A stretch of 64,000 nt of DNA from an uncultured Flavobacteriaceae bacterium (GTDB taxonomy: Bacteria > Bacteroidota > Bacteroidia > Flavobacteriales > Flavobacteriaceae), in assembly GCA_943789455.1 (NCBI GenBank), contig CALSUE010000001.1, forward strand, positions 127,001-191,000, given 5' to 3'. This document shows, one piece after another, positions 48,372-58,231 of this stretch. Under the pieces are notes generated by a model, which saw only the letters and a program-made list of their open reading frames with translations, was not told the DNA's origin and ran no database searches. Numbering within the stretch: position 1 is the first letter of the stretch; each line of letters begins with the position of its first letter. Both the position numbers and the translations under genes were made by a program.

Positions 48372-48996
48372 TAATATTTGATCCCATTTGTAAAGCTTTT
48401 ATTCGAGTTTCCATGGGGTTGTTATGAACAGTTGAATCTTCCCATCCATCGCTAAGATCTGACTCATAGTCATAAAAACAAACGAGTCTTCCTTTAAAAA
48501 ATAGTCCAAAACCCTGAGGCACTTTTTTATTATGTTCATGAATTTTTGGTAAGCCTTTATTAAAAGTAAATGTTTGATTAAATATTGGATGTGAGAATGG
48601 AATCTCTTTTAATTCTATTTTAGGGAAAACTTTTTTTAATTGTATTCTTATGTATTTATCAAGACCATAATTGTCCGATATGTGAAGAAATCCTCCAGAA
48701 ATTAAATACACGCGTAAATTTTCAGCCTCCTTATCTGTAAAAAAAACATTTCCGTGACCTGTCATGAATACAATTGGGAAATTAAAAAGATCACTACTAC
48801 CCACTGATACTGACGTTGGATTTTTTGAAATTAGGGTTTTTATATTTTTGTTTGAAAACTCAATTAAATTTGGGATTGCTGTAGGATTAGCATACCAGTC
48901 TCCTCCACCATTATATTTTAATACAGCTACTTCTTGAGCAAAAGTTGAAAAACTGATGCTTAAAAAAAGAATTTTTACGAATCTTATTAGGCGCAA
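48349..48996 (-). CDS. DUF4159 domain protein, secreted
   Basis: VLKYNGGGDWYANPTAIPNLIEF; FFTDKEAENLRVYLISGGFLHISDNYG. Confidence 0.87.
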   Translation of the reverse strand: MRLIRFVKILFLSISFSTFAQEVAVLKYNGGGDWYANPTAIPNLIEFSNKNIKTLISKNPTSVSVGSSDLFNFPIVFMTGHGNVFFTDKEAENLRVYLISGGFLHISDNYGLDKYIRIQLKKVFPKIELKEIPFSHPIFNQTFTFNKGLPKIHEHNKKVPQGFGLFFKGRLVCFYDYESDLSDGWEDSTVHNNPMETRIKALQMGSNIIEYAFRN

Positions 48997-49030
48997 AATA
49001 ATAATGAATTTAAGGGCAAGATAAGGATTC

Positions 49031-49738
49031 TTATTGATTGATAAATGAAATATTCTGAACTGCTACTAAAGCAGCTGTTTCGGCTCTAAGCCTTGTATTA
49101 CCTAGAGTTATTGGAATACATCCAGATTTTATGCCTTTTGATATTTCTTTAGAAGAAAAATCGCCCTCTGGGCCAATTAAAATTGTAACAGACTCTTTTG
49201 GTTTTACATGAGTTTTTAAGAGTTTTTTATCTCCTTTTTCACAATGTGCTATATATACAGCATTCTTGTACTCTTTCTTTAAAAATTCACTAAATGAAAT
49301 TACTTTATTAAGTTTTGGTAATTCAAACTTTAAGGATTGCTTCATTGCAGCAAGAATAATTTTTTCTAATCGTTCAGCTTTTATGAATTTTCTTTCAGAA
49401 TTATCACAGATTACTAGAGTAATTTCATCTATTCCAATTTCAGTAGCTTTTTCTAAAAACCATTCTAACCTATCATTATTTTTTAAGGGAGAGAGTACTA
49501 CATGAAGGTAGTAGTCTCTTGATTGTTTTTTTACTTCTCTACTTATAATCGAAACTAAACACCTTTTATGATTTGCAATAGTAATTTTACAAATAAACAA
49601 CTCTCCTTTCCCATTTGTGATAAAAATTTGATCTCCTTCTTTTTTTCGAAGTACTTTAATAATATGCTTGCTCTCAACTTTATCAAAAGTGATTTCCTTA
49701 GTGTCTCTATCTAGTATTGAATTGTAAAATAATTGCAT
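49031..49738 (-). CDS. rsmE: 16S rRNA (uracil(1498)-N(3))-methyltransferase
   Basis: ILIGPEGDFSSKEI; LGNTRLRAETAALVAVQ. Confidence 0.95.
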   Translation of the reverse strand: MQLFYNSILDRDTKEITFDKVESKHIIKVLRKKEGDQIFITNGKGELFICKITIANHKRCLVSIISREVKKQSRDYYLHVVLSPLKNNDRLEWFLEKATEIGIDEITLVICDNSERKFIKAERLEKIILAAMKQSLKFELPKLNKVISFSEFLKKEYKNAVYIAHCEKGDKKLLKTHVKPKESVTILIGPEGDFSSKEISKGIKSGCIPITLGNTRLRAETAALVAVQNISFINQ

Positions 49739-49772
49739 TTATATTAAAGATTATGGTATTTAAAGTTCAAGT

Positions 49773-50891
49773 TTAGATGTTTTTCCTGTACGTTCTTCTT
49801 TTTTTATGAGTTTTAGGGTCAAAGTTCTTCCATAATTGATGAATGGCAGTATTGTCCTCTAATTCTGGTGTTCTGATAACATTTTTTACTCCAATAGCAT
49901 TAAAACTTGTTGTAAAATCACTAAAAATAATTGCAGTTATCCCTTTGTTTTGATAAGCAGGGTCTACACCGATTAAATAAGATGTTACAGTTTTTGCATT
50001 ATTTTTTGCTTTTAAAAGGTGATAAAACCCAAAAGGGAATAATTTTCCATTTGCTTTTTGAAGTGCCTCAGAAAAAGAAGGCATCATAATTCCAAAAGCA
50101 ACAAGTTTATTATTTTCATCCATTACAAATTTTATAAATTCTGGATTTATAAAACTGATATATTTTTTTTTGAAGTATTCAATTTGATTGTCAGAAATTG
50201 GAACATAGGAGGATAGCTTGGCATACGATTTATTAAATAAATCAAACATCTCAGTTACAAATGGCAGGATATCTTTTGTTTTTGTGAAATTTAATGAGCG
50301 AAGTTTAAACCTATGTTTAATTAAATTTGAAACACGCTTGTAATATGGAGCATTTACCTTTTCTAATTGAAAACTGTTTTCTAAGTATTCTTTTTCTTTT
50401 GTAAAACTTAAGTTTTCCAAATGCTCTTTATAGTGAGGTAATGAATACCATGTTACCATAGTTCCAATATGGTTAAATCCCTCAATCAATACACCAACTT
50501 TGTCAAGGTTTGAAAATCCAACAGGACCCTCCATATAAGCTAGATCATTTTTTTTTCCGATTTCTTCAACTTTTTGAATAAGTACTCTTGAAACTTCTAT
50601 ATCATCAATAACATCATACCATCCAAAACGCATTTTTTTAATCTGTTGTTCTTTTACTTCATACCAATTAATAATTGTAGCAATTCTGCCAACAATTTTA
50701 TTGTTTTTTATAGCAACAAAAAAGCGAGCTTCAGCATTTTCAAAAGCAGGGTTTTTATCTTTGTTAAGAGTTTCTAGTTCCTCAGTTATGATAGGTGGAA
50801 CCCAATAGGGATTGTTCTTATAAATTGAAAAAGGAAACATTACAAATTGTTTCATTTCCTTTTTTGTAATCATTTCTTTTAGTGTAATCAT
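49773..50891 (-). CDS. GNAT-like N-acyltransferase superfamily protein
   Basis: NPYWVPPI; ENAEARFFVAIKNNKIVGRIATIIN; LIGVDPAYQNKGITAIIF. Confidence 0.7.
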   Translation of the reverse strand: MITLKEMITKKEMKQFVMFPFSIYKNNPYWVPPIITEELETLNKDKNPAFENAEARFFVAIKNNKIVGRIATIINWYEVKEQQIKKMRFGWYDVIDDIEVSRVLIQKVEEIGKKNDLAYMEGPVGFSNLDKVGVLIEGFNHIGTMVTWYSLPHYKEHLENLSFTKEKEYLENSFQLEKVNAPYYKRVSNLIKHRFKLRSLNFTKTKDILPFVTEMFDLFNKSYAKLSSYVPISDNQIEYFKKKYISFINPEFIKFVMDENNKLVAFGIMMPSFSEALQKANGKLFPFGFYHLLKAKNNAKTVTSYLIGVDPAYQNKGITAIIFSDFTTSFNAIGVKNVIRTPELEDNTAIHQLWKNFDPKTHKKRRTYRKNI

Positions 50892-50916
50892 AGCACTAAA
50901 TTAGTTGTTGTCTTAG

Positions 50917-52353
50917 TTAATTCCTCTTATTATCATCTTTAACTTCATCTTCCTCATCTTTTTGTTTTCTTTTCTTCTTTGTTTTTTCTTTTTTCTTTTT
51001 TTTAGTTTCTTCTTTTTTTCTTTCTTTTTCTAGCTTCTTATTATCTTTTTTTACTTCTTTTTCTAAATCTTTTATTTCTTTTTCAAGTTCTTTAGCATTT
51101 TTTTCTGAATCATCTTTTTCATCTTTTTCATCCTTTTTTCTTTTTTTCAGAAGATTTAAAAAACCTTTTTTTGATTTATCTTTTTCTACTTTAATTTTTG
51201 AGGGGCTAACTCTTTTTCTTGAAGGTTTAATTCTTAACGATTTTTGTTGTGAATTTTCTTCATTTGTATAACTATTATTGTTGATGGATTGAATAGTTTC
51301 CTTCTTTAGATTAGATTTTTTGGTTGAAACTCTATTCTGTTTTTTTCTAAATAAATTTTTAAATTTATTTGTTAAATTGTTTAAAACCCCTTTTTTACCA
51401 AAAAGTTTTTTCTTTTTTGATGACTTCGTCTTTTTGCCTGAGTTAAGAACTTTATCAACATGTCTGTTTAACCTGTATGAGGCTCCAAATGATGAGTAAA
51501 ATCCTGAAGATTTACCATCTGCTAATAGTCTAAAGGAGCTATTTAATTGAAGATTTCTATTAAATAGGAAAGCAATTCCAGTACCAATGTTTGATTGGTA
51601 TTGGAATTTGTCAAACATTGTTTGATTTTCAATAAAAATAGACCATCTTGGTCTATAGCTATAGGTGGCTGTAATAATATAAGATAATTCAGGTAACTCA
51701 GTACCAATTCTATCATAAAATATGTTTGTAATGATATTAAAATTATCACTTAAATCGTTTTGAAGAAGTATTCCAACCTTTGGAGAAAAACTGTTTGCCT
51801 TATAAATATTTTCTGGAATACCAGTATTTGCTCCGGCATAAATTGCAACTGAGGGGATGAGTCTTTTCCAATCAAAACTATTCCTTGCAACCCAGCTTCT
51901 TATTTCTTTTGATTTATCCTCATATTTTTTTTCAAAGACTAAATATTTAGCTGCAACAATTAACTTACTAATTCCTGCTTTTTGGTAACTTGAATTAAAA
52001 ACATTTTGAAAACCAATTTCCTCATTTTGATAGGCTAAATTTATATTAAACTCTAGTTTTTCATTTAAAAAGCTAGACCTTAATAAGAAATCTACCCCAT
52101 AGGATTGAGGTCTGTAAAAAGTTGGATATTTGTTGGTTTCTCTATAAAATAAACTCGTTTCTAACTGGTATACCCTAGTACCAACTGAATAGGGAGATTC
52201 AGAGAATCCAGGTCTGTTTGAATTGATAACATTAGTAAACTGAGCTATGGTGGTATGTGTTAAAAGTAACATACAAAGCATCAAAAACAGTCTTAGTTTA
52301 TGTATAAAATAATTTAAAGTCAAAAAAAATAATTTTTGGTTTCTCACAAACAT
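50917..52353 (-). CDS. Outer-membrane transporter-like protein with a ~170-aa Lys/Glu-rich C-terminal tail
   Basis: Signal peptide before AQFTNVINSNRPGFSESPYSVG; barrel-like repeats; tail ending KKDNKKLEKERKKEETKKKKKEKTKKKRKQKDEEDEVKDDNKRN. Confidence 0.8.
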   Translation of the reverse strand: MFVRNQKLFFLTLNYFIHKLRLFLMLCMLLLTHTTIAQFTNVINSNRPGFSESPYSVGTRVYQLETSLFYRETNKYPTFYRPQSYGVDFLLRSSFLNEKLEFNINLAYQNEEIGFQNVFNSSYQKAGISKLIVAAKYLVFEKKYEDKSKEIRSWVARNSFDWKRLIPSVAIYAGANTGIPENIYKANSFSPKVGILLQNDLSDNFNIITNIFYDRIGTELPELSYIITATYSYRPRWSIFIENQTMFDKFQYQSNIGTGIAFLFNRNLQLNSSFRLLADGKSSGFYSSFGASYRLNRHVDKVLNSGKKTKSSKKKKLFGKKGVLNNLTNKFKNLFRKKQNRVSTKKSNLKKETIQSINNNSYTNEENSQQKSLRIKPSRKRVSPSKIKVEKDKSKKGFLNLLKKRKKDEKDEKDDSEKNAKELEKEIKDLEKEVKKDNKKLEKERKKEETKKKKKEKTKKKRKQKDEEDEVKDDNKRN

Positions 52354-52447
52354 ACTCTAAAAATTGGACTCATCAAATGCAATAAATACTTTTTTAATGG
52401 AGTTAAATTTTTGTATTCTATTAACGTAACATTTATGTTCAAATTGT

Positions 52448-52455
52448 TATTTTTG
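52448..52455 (+). promoter_or_regulatory. TAnnTTTG-like -7 element
   Basis: TATTTTTG 20 bp upstream of the 52476 ORF. Confidence 0.35.
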
Positions 52456-52475
52456 ATTTTTATTTAATTTTTAAC

Positions 52476-52745
52476 ATGCAACAAGCAGATTTCATGGGTT
52501 TATTAAGAACAATCCTTATTTTTTTAATTGTATATTATAGCTTTCGTTTCTTGGCTAGAATATTTGCTCCTATATTATTAAAAAAAGTAGTTGGGAATAT
52601 GCAAGAAAAAGCTCAGCAAAAACATAAACAACCTCATAATTCATCAACTAAAGAAGGTGAAACTATTATAGATAAAAAACCAAACTCTAATACTCAAGGG
52701 AATAATTCTGTTGGAGAATATGTAGATTTTGAAGAAATAGATTAA
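52476..52745 (+). CDS. DUF4834-type small membrane protein
   Basis: One TM plus KQPHNSSTKEGETIIDKKP and C-terminal GEYVDFEEID. Confidence 0.8.
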   Translation: MQQADFMGLLRTILIFLIVYYSFRFLARIFAPILLKKVVGNMQEKAQQKHKQPHNSSTKEGETIIDKKPNSNTQGNNSVGEYVDFEEID

Positions 52746-52746
52746 T

Positions 52747-55161
52747 ATGAACTTAAAATTTTTTTCAACTCATTTAGTTTCATTTTTAATTTTTATAATT
52801 GCCGCATTATTATACTTCCATCCAGTATTAAAAGGAGAAAAATTATCTCAATCCGATATCACTCAGCACATCGGAATGGCAAAAGAAGTTAATGATTATA
52901 GAATAACAACGGGTTTAGAACCCTATTGGGCAGAAAGTGCTTTTAGTGGTATGCCTACCTATCAAATTGGAACTTATTTCCCACATGATTACCTATCCTA
53001 TTTAGATCGTTTAATTCGGTTTCTTCCAAGACCTGCCGATTATTTATTTTTATATTTTTTAGGCTTTTATGTTCTATTACTTGCTTTTAAAGTAGATTGG
53101 AAATTAGCCATTATGGGATCCCTAGCCTTTGGTTTCTCTACATACCTCATGATCATATTTGGTGCAGGGCATAATGCAAAGGCCCATGCAATTGCTTATA
53201 TGCCTCTAGTTATTGCAGGTGTAATATATGTTTTTAAGAAACAATATTTATTAGGTTTTACTTTAACCGGGTTGGCTACTGCCTTAGAAATTAAAGCAAA
53301 CCATCCTCAAATGACTTACTATTTACTCTTCGCTATTTTTATCTTAGGGATTATAGAACTAATTGAAGCTATTAAAAAAAAGCAATTTACTCAGTTTACT
53401 TCTCAATCTTTAATAATAATTACAGCTATGTTGTTAGCTGTTGGAGTTAATTCAACAAGATTAATGGCTACTAAAGAGTATTCAGATTTTAGTACTCGAG
53501 GGAATACTGAATTAACAATGAACTCAGATGGAACCCCAAAAGAGGTAACCTCAGGACTATCTAAAGACTATATCACTCAATTTAGTTACGGAATTTCTGA
53601 AACTTTTAATTTGTTAGTTCCAAGATATATGGGAGGTGGGACAGTAGAAAGTTTAGATAAAAATTCCAACACCTATAAATATGTCTCTTCAATAGCCAGT
53701 CCTAAACAAGCAGAAGGCTTTACCAAACAAGTTTATACCTATTGGGGAGATCAATTAATTGTTGAAGCTCCTGCTTATATTGGAGCCGTTATCATATTTC
53801 TTTTTTTTCTTGGCATATTTTTAGTAAAAGGGAAATTTAAACATTGGTTAGTGGCATCGACAGTTTTTTCAATACTAATGAGTTGGGGTAAAAACTTTGA
53901 GCTTTTAACTAATTTTTTTATTGATTATATCCCACTATATAATAAGTTTAGGGCCGTGTCTTCTTTTCAAGTAATTGCTGAATTATGTATTCCATTACTA
54001 GGGATCTTAGCAATAAAAGAATTTATTTTTTCTAAACTATCAAAAAAAGAAAAATTAGAGGCTGTTAAAAAAGCATTTTATGTAACCAGTGGTCTAATTA
54101 TTATTGGTTTATTTTATGCTATTTCTTTTTCAACCTTTGAAGGTTTAAGAGATGCTAATTACAGCCAATATGAAGGTTTGTTAGATGCTGTAATAGCAGA
54201 TAGAAAATCATTATTATATAGTGATAGTTTTAGATCTTTAGTTTTGATTAGTGTAAGTTTTAGTATTCTTTGGTTATTTCTAAAGCAACACATAAATAAA
54301 ACCAAAATAATTATTGTTTTTACTTTATTAATACTATTTGATTTAGTTCAGGTAAATTTAAGATATGTAAATGAAGATGATTTTAAACAGGCAAGAAAAA
54401 TAGATAAACCTTTTAGAGCTTCTTCTGCAGATCTACAAATACAAAAAGATAAAAGTCATTACAGAGTTGCAAATTTTACAGGCGATCCATTTCAAGATGG
54501 AAGAACTTCATATTTTCATAAATCAATTGGTGGTTATCATGCTGCGAAAATGGGTAGATATCAAGATTTAATTGAATTTCAGTTAGGAAAACAAAATATG
54601 CAGGTTTATAATATGCTAAATGTAAAATACTTTATAATCCCGGATAATGAGGGAAAAGAACAAATGCAACAGAACCCAAATAATAATGGAAATTCCTGGT
54701 TCATAAAAGATATTAAGTATGTTAAATCCGCAAATGAAGAAATAAAAGCACTAGATAGTTTAAATACAAAAACAACTGTTGTAATCAATGAAAAATCACT
54801 CACTACTTCTGTTAGTTATTCGAAAGAATTAGACTCTTTAGCGACCATAAATTTGGTAAAATATTCATTAAATGCTTTGACTTATGATTCTAATTCAACT
54901 AAAGATGAATTTGCAGTATTTTCTGAAATCTATTACAAAAATGGTTGGAATGCATATATAGATGGAGAACTTAAGCCCCATTTAAATGTTAACTATGTGT
55001 TGAGAGGTCTAGAGATTCCAGCTGGTAAGCATTCTGTTGAATTTAGATTTGAGCCCAAAGTTATTCAAACTGGAAGTACTATATCTTTACTATCTTATGT
55101 ATTTTTATTATTAATTCCGTTAGGTTGGTTTTTTTATGATAAAAACAAAGCAACTCAATAG
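52747..55161 (+). CDS. YfhO-family integral membrane protein
   Basis: Multi-TM; SDITQHIGMAKEVNDYR; C-terminal YYKNGWNAYIDGELKPHLNVNYVLRGLEIPAGKHSVEFRF. Confidence 0.88.
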   Translation: MNLKFFSTHLVSFLIFIIAALLYFHPVLKGEKLSQSDITQHIGMAKEVNDYRITTGLEPYWAESAFSGMPTYQIGTYFPHDYLSYLDRLIRFLPRPADYLFLYFLGFYVLLLAFKVDWKLAIMGSLAFGFSTYLMIIFGAGHNAKAHAIAYMPLVIAGVIYVFKKQYLLGFTLTGLATALEIKANHPQMTYYLLFAIFILGIIELIEAIKKKQFTQFTSQSLIIITAMLLAVGVNSTRLMATKEYSDFSTRGNTELTMNSDGTPKEVTSGLSKDYITQFSYGISETFNLLVPRYMGGGTVESLDKNSNTYKYVSSIASPKQAEGFTKQVYTYWGDQLIVEAPAYIGAVIIFLFFLGIFLVKGKFKHWLVASTVFSILMSWGKNFELLTNFFIDYIPLYNKFRAVSSFQVIAELCIPLLGILAIKEFIFSKLSKKEKLEAVKKAFYVTSGLIIIGLFYAISFSTFEGLRDANYSQYEGLLDAVIADRKSLLYSDSFRSLVLISVSFSILWLFLKQHINKTKIIIVFTLLILFDLVQVNLRYVNEDDFKQARKIDKPFRASSADLQIQKDKSHYRVANFTGDPFQDGRTSYFHKSIGGYHAAKMGRYQDLIEFQLGKQNMQVYNMLNVKYFIIPDNEGKEQMQQNPNNNGNSWFIKDIKYVKSANEEIKALDSLNTKTTVVINEKSLTTSVSYSKELDSLATINLVKYSLNALTYDSNSTKDEFAVFSEIYYKNGWNAYIDGELKPHLNVNYVLRGLEIPAGKHSVEFRFEPKVIQTGSTISLLSYVFLLLIPLGWFFYDKNKATQ

Positions 55162-55190
55162 TTCCTTGTTCTAATCTATACAATATATTT

Positions 55191-55718
55191 ATGGTAGCTA
55201 AACATCATCAAAGAAGATATAATCTAACCTTAAGTTTTTTGCAGAGGGTACTTCCTGCTCCTGCAACCATTTTAGATCTAGGTGTTAGAAATTCTTTTTC
55301 TGAAATAATGGAACAACACGGTTATACCGTATATAATACTAATGGAGAGGATTTAGATCTAGTTCCAGAAATTGTAAAAAAGTATAATGTTGAAGCTGTT
55401 ACAGCTTTTGAAATTTTTGAACATTTAATTGCACCATTCAATATTTTAAATGAAATAAAATCAACGAAGCTAATAGCCTCTGTTCCTCTAAATTTATGGT
55501 TTGCCAAAGCGTATAAAAGTTCAACAGATAAGTGGGATAGACATTACCACGAGTTTGAAGATTGGCAATTTGATTGGTTATTAGAAAAATCTAATTGGGA
55601 AATTGAAAAAAAAGAAAAATGGACAAGTCCAATAAAAAAAATTGGTTTTCGTCCAATCTTGAGAAAGTTTACTCCAAGGTATTATATAATATATGCTACA
55701 AAATCTGTCAAATCATGA
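55191..55718 (+). CDS. SAM-dependent methyltransferase-like protein
   Basis: ATILDLGVRNSFSEIMEQHGYTVYNTNGEDLD; FEIFEHLIAPFNIL. Confidence 0.75.
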   Translation: MVAKHHQRRYNLTLSFLQRVLPAPATILDLGVRNSFSEIMEQHGYTVYNTNGEDLDLVPEIVKKYNVEAVTAFEIFEHLIAPFNILNEIKSTKLIASVPLNLWFAKAYKSSTDKWDRHYHEFEDWQFDWLLEKSNWEIEKKEKWTSPIKKIGFRPILRKFTPRYYIIYATKSVKS

Positions 55719-56899
55719 AAATTGGGATGATTTTAGACGAAGTGTTTCCGCCAGATCCAAGGGTTGAAAACGAAGCAATTACTCTAGCAAATTCTGGGCA
55801 TGATGTTTTTTTATTTTGTTTAACCTATGGAAACCAACTTTTAAATGAAAGTACTAATGGTATTCAAATTAGGAGGTATAAATCGAATAAACTAATCCAT
55901 AAACTTTCTGCGCTTTCCTGTGATTTTTTTGCTTACAAAATGATCATGAAACCAAAGATAGATCATTTTATAAAAAAAAATTCTATAGAAGTTTTGCATA
56001 TACACGATATTAGAATTGCTGAAGCTGTATTTTTATCAAACAAAAAATTTCAGTTAAAAGTAGTTTTAGATCTTCATGACAATATTCCTGAAAACATGAA
56101 GTTCTATCCTCATTTGAATCATTTCCCCGGAAAATACATGATTTCTCCAAATAAGTGGAAAACAAAAGAGAAGGAGTTCATAAAACAATCCAATAAAATT
56201 ATTACCGTTTCTCCAAATTTTGCGAAACAAGTTATTGATTCAAATAATTTAGAGCGTGAAAAGATGGTCCTAGTTCCAAATACGGTTAGAGCATCTTTTT
56301 TCAAGGATTATTCTTATTCTTTAGAAATTAAAAACAAGTATTTAGATAAGTATGTACTTCTTTATTTAGGTGATACTCATGTAAGAAGAGGTTTATTGAC
56401 TGCGATAAGAGCTTCAAAAACTTTATCTAAAACTATTCCTAATTTTAAGTTGGTTATTGTTGGAAGAAATACAACTGATACTATTTTAATTCAAGAAGTA
56501 AAAAGATTAAATTTAGAACCTTATGTTGATTTTGAGGGTTGGAAAGATGTTTCTTTATTTCCTTCATATATCCTATCAAGTAATGTTTGTATTTCACCCC
56601 TAAATAGAAGCATTCAACATGATATAGCGTATGCTAATAAAATTTTTCAGTACATGAGTTTTGCTAAACCCATTTTAGTTAGTAACGCTACAGCTCAAAA
56701 AGAATTAGTTGAAAGAGTATCTAGTGGTCTAGTTCATGAAGAAAAAAATGAAGAAGATTTTTGTTGTAAAGTAATTGAATTATATCAGAATAATGATAAA
56801 GCAGAAAAGTTAGGTAAAAACGGTAAAGAATTTATAGAAAATGAATTTTCTTGGGAAATAACTTCCAAAGCCTTGGTAAAACTATATGATGAGCTCTAA
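55715..56899 (+). CDS. Glycosyltransferase (GT4-like); start revised to 55715
   Basis: MKIGMILDEVFPPDPRVENEAITLANSGHDV; ATGA overlap with the previous stop; LSSNVCISPLNRSIQHDIAYANKIFQYMSFAKPIL. Confidence 0.9.
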   Translation: MKIGMILDEVFPPDPRVENEAITLANSGHDVFLFCLTYGNQLLNESTNGIQIRRYKSNKLIHKLSALSCDFFAYKMIMKPKIDHFIKKNSIEVLHIHDIRIAEAVFLSNKKFQLKVVLDLHDNIPENMKFYPHLNHFPGKYMISPNKWKTKEKEFIKQSNKIITVSPNFAKQVIDSNNLEREKMVLVPNTVRASFFKDYSYSLEIKNKYLDKYVLLYLGDTHVRRGLLTAIRASKTLSKTIPNFKLVIVGRNTTDTILIQEVKRLNLEPYVDFEGWKDVSLFPSYILSSNVCISPLNRSIQHDIAYANKIFQYMSFAKPILVSNATAQKELVERVSSGLVHEEKNEEDFCCKVIELYQNNDKAEKLGKNGKEFIENEFSWEITSKALVKLYDEL

Positions 56900-58175
56900 A
56901 AAGAAAGTATTAATCATAACCTATTATTGGCCTCCGGCAGGTGGTCCTGGAGTTCAACGATGGTTGAAATTCTCTAAATACTTGAGAGATTACGATATAG
57001 AACCCGTTATCTACACAATAGATAACCCAACTTATCCAATTTTAGATTCAAGTTCAGAGAATGAAATACCAAAAGGCATAGAAGTTTTAAAGCAACCTAT
57101 TTTTGAGCTTAATTCTATTCTCTCTTTTTTTGGAGTAAACAATAAAAAAGGAAGTGCTGGTTTTTTAAATCCAAATCCAACTTTATTTGGCAAAATGATT
57201 CAATACATTAGAGCTAATTTTTTCATACCTGATGCACGTAAGTTTTGGATACAGCCTTCCGTAAATTTTTTGAGTAAGTATTTAAAAAATCACAAAATAG
57301 ACGCTGTTATTTCAACTGGCCCTCCTCATAGTGTTCATTTAATTGGGCTAAAGTTGAAAAAACAACTTGGAATTAAATGGATTTCAGACTTTAGAGATCC
57401 CTGGACAGAAATAGATTACTTTAAGCAATTACCTCTCACAAAAAAAGCAACTAAAAAACACCTTCAATTAGAGCGAGAAGTTTTAATAAATTCTGATATG
57501 ACTATTGTAGTTGGTGAAACGATGAAACAAAAGTATCTAAAACATACTAGCAGCATTGAGGTCATCACAAATGGTTTTGATACAATTCAAAATTCATTAC
57601 CTCAAAAATTAGATAGTAATTTTTCTATTACCCATGTTGGCTCAATGAATTCTGATAGAAACCCCCAAATTTTATGGGATGTTTTAAAAGAAATTTGTGA
57701 TAGTAATTCAGATTTTAAAAATGATCTTAGAATTAAATTTATTGGTAAAATTGATGATTCAGTTCTTCAAGATGTTAAGGTATTTGAACAAAAAACAATC
57801 ATAAGAATACCCTATGTAGATCATAAAGATGTGAATTCATATCAAGTTTCTTCTCAGGTCTTATTATTAAGTATTAACAACGTGCCTAGTGCAAAGGGAA
57901 TCATTACGGGTAAAATATTTGAGTATTTACAAGCAAAACGACCTATTTTAGCCATTGGTCCTGAAGATGGTGATGCAGCAACCATATTAAAAAATACAAA
58001 TGCAGGAGAAATTGTAGATTTTAAAAATAAAAAAACATTAAAAGCCCTTATTATAGATTTTTACAATACTTATAAAGAAGGTAATCTTCATGTAAAATCA
58101 AATAATATTAACCAATATCACCGAAAAAATATAACAAGCCAATTAGCGGAAGTAATTAAAAAGGTAGTATATTGA
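56886..58175 (+). CDS. Glycosyltransferase family protein
   Basis: ITYYWPPAGGPGVQRWLKFSKYL; VISTGPPHSVHLIGLKLKKQLGIKWISDFRDPWTE. Confidence 0.92.
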   Translation: MMSSKKKVLIITYYWPPAGGPGVQRWLKFSKYLRDYDIEPVIYTIDNPTYPILDSSSENEIPKGIEVLKQPIFELNSILSFFGVNNKKGSAGFLNPNPTLFGKMIQYIRANFFIPDARKFWIQPSVNFLSKYLKNHKIDAVISTGPPHSVHLIGLKLKKQLGIKWISDFRDPWTEIDYFKQLPLTKKATKKHLQLEREVLINSDMTIVVGETMKQKYLKHTSSIEVITNGFDTIQNSLPQKLDSNFSITHVGSMNSDRNPQILWDVLKEICDSNSDFKNDLRIKFIGKIDDSVLQDVKVFEQKTIIRIPYVDHKDVNSYQVSSQVLLLSINNVPSAKGIITGKIFEYLQAKRPILAIGPEDGDAATILKNTNAGEIVDFKNKKTLKALIIDFYNTYKEGNLHVKSNNINQYHRKNITSQLAEVIKKVVY

Positions 58176-58231
58176 TTTCATAAGAATTAATAATTTAATG
58201 GTATGATACAATCTTATTTATAAGTATACAA

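Noticed and set aside
47971-48381. 136-aa plus-strand ORF
   Set aside because: Fully antisense to the bile acid:sodium symporter gene, which has clear family motifs.
50940-51160. T-rich tract as non-coding repeat/terminator array
   Set aside because: It is coding on the minus strand (Lys/Glu-rich tail) in an uninterrupted frame.
55619-55714. N-terminal extension of the glycosyltransferase ORF
   Set aside because: It overlaps the preceding methyltransferase gene; Met at 55715 with an ATGA overlap starts the conserved domain.
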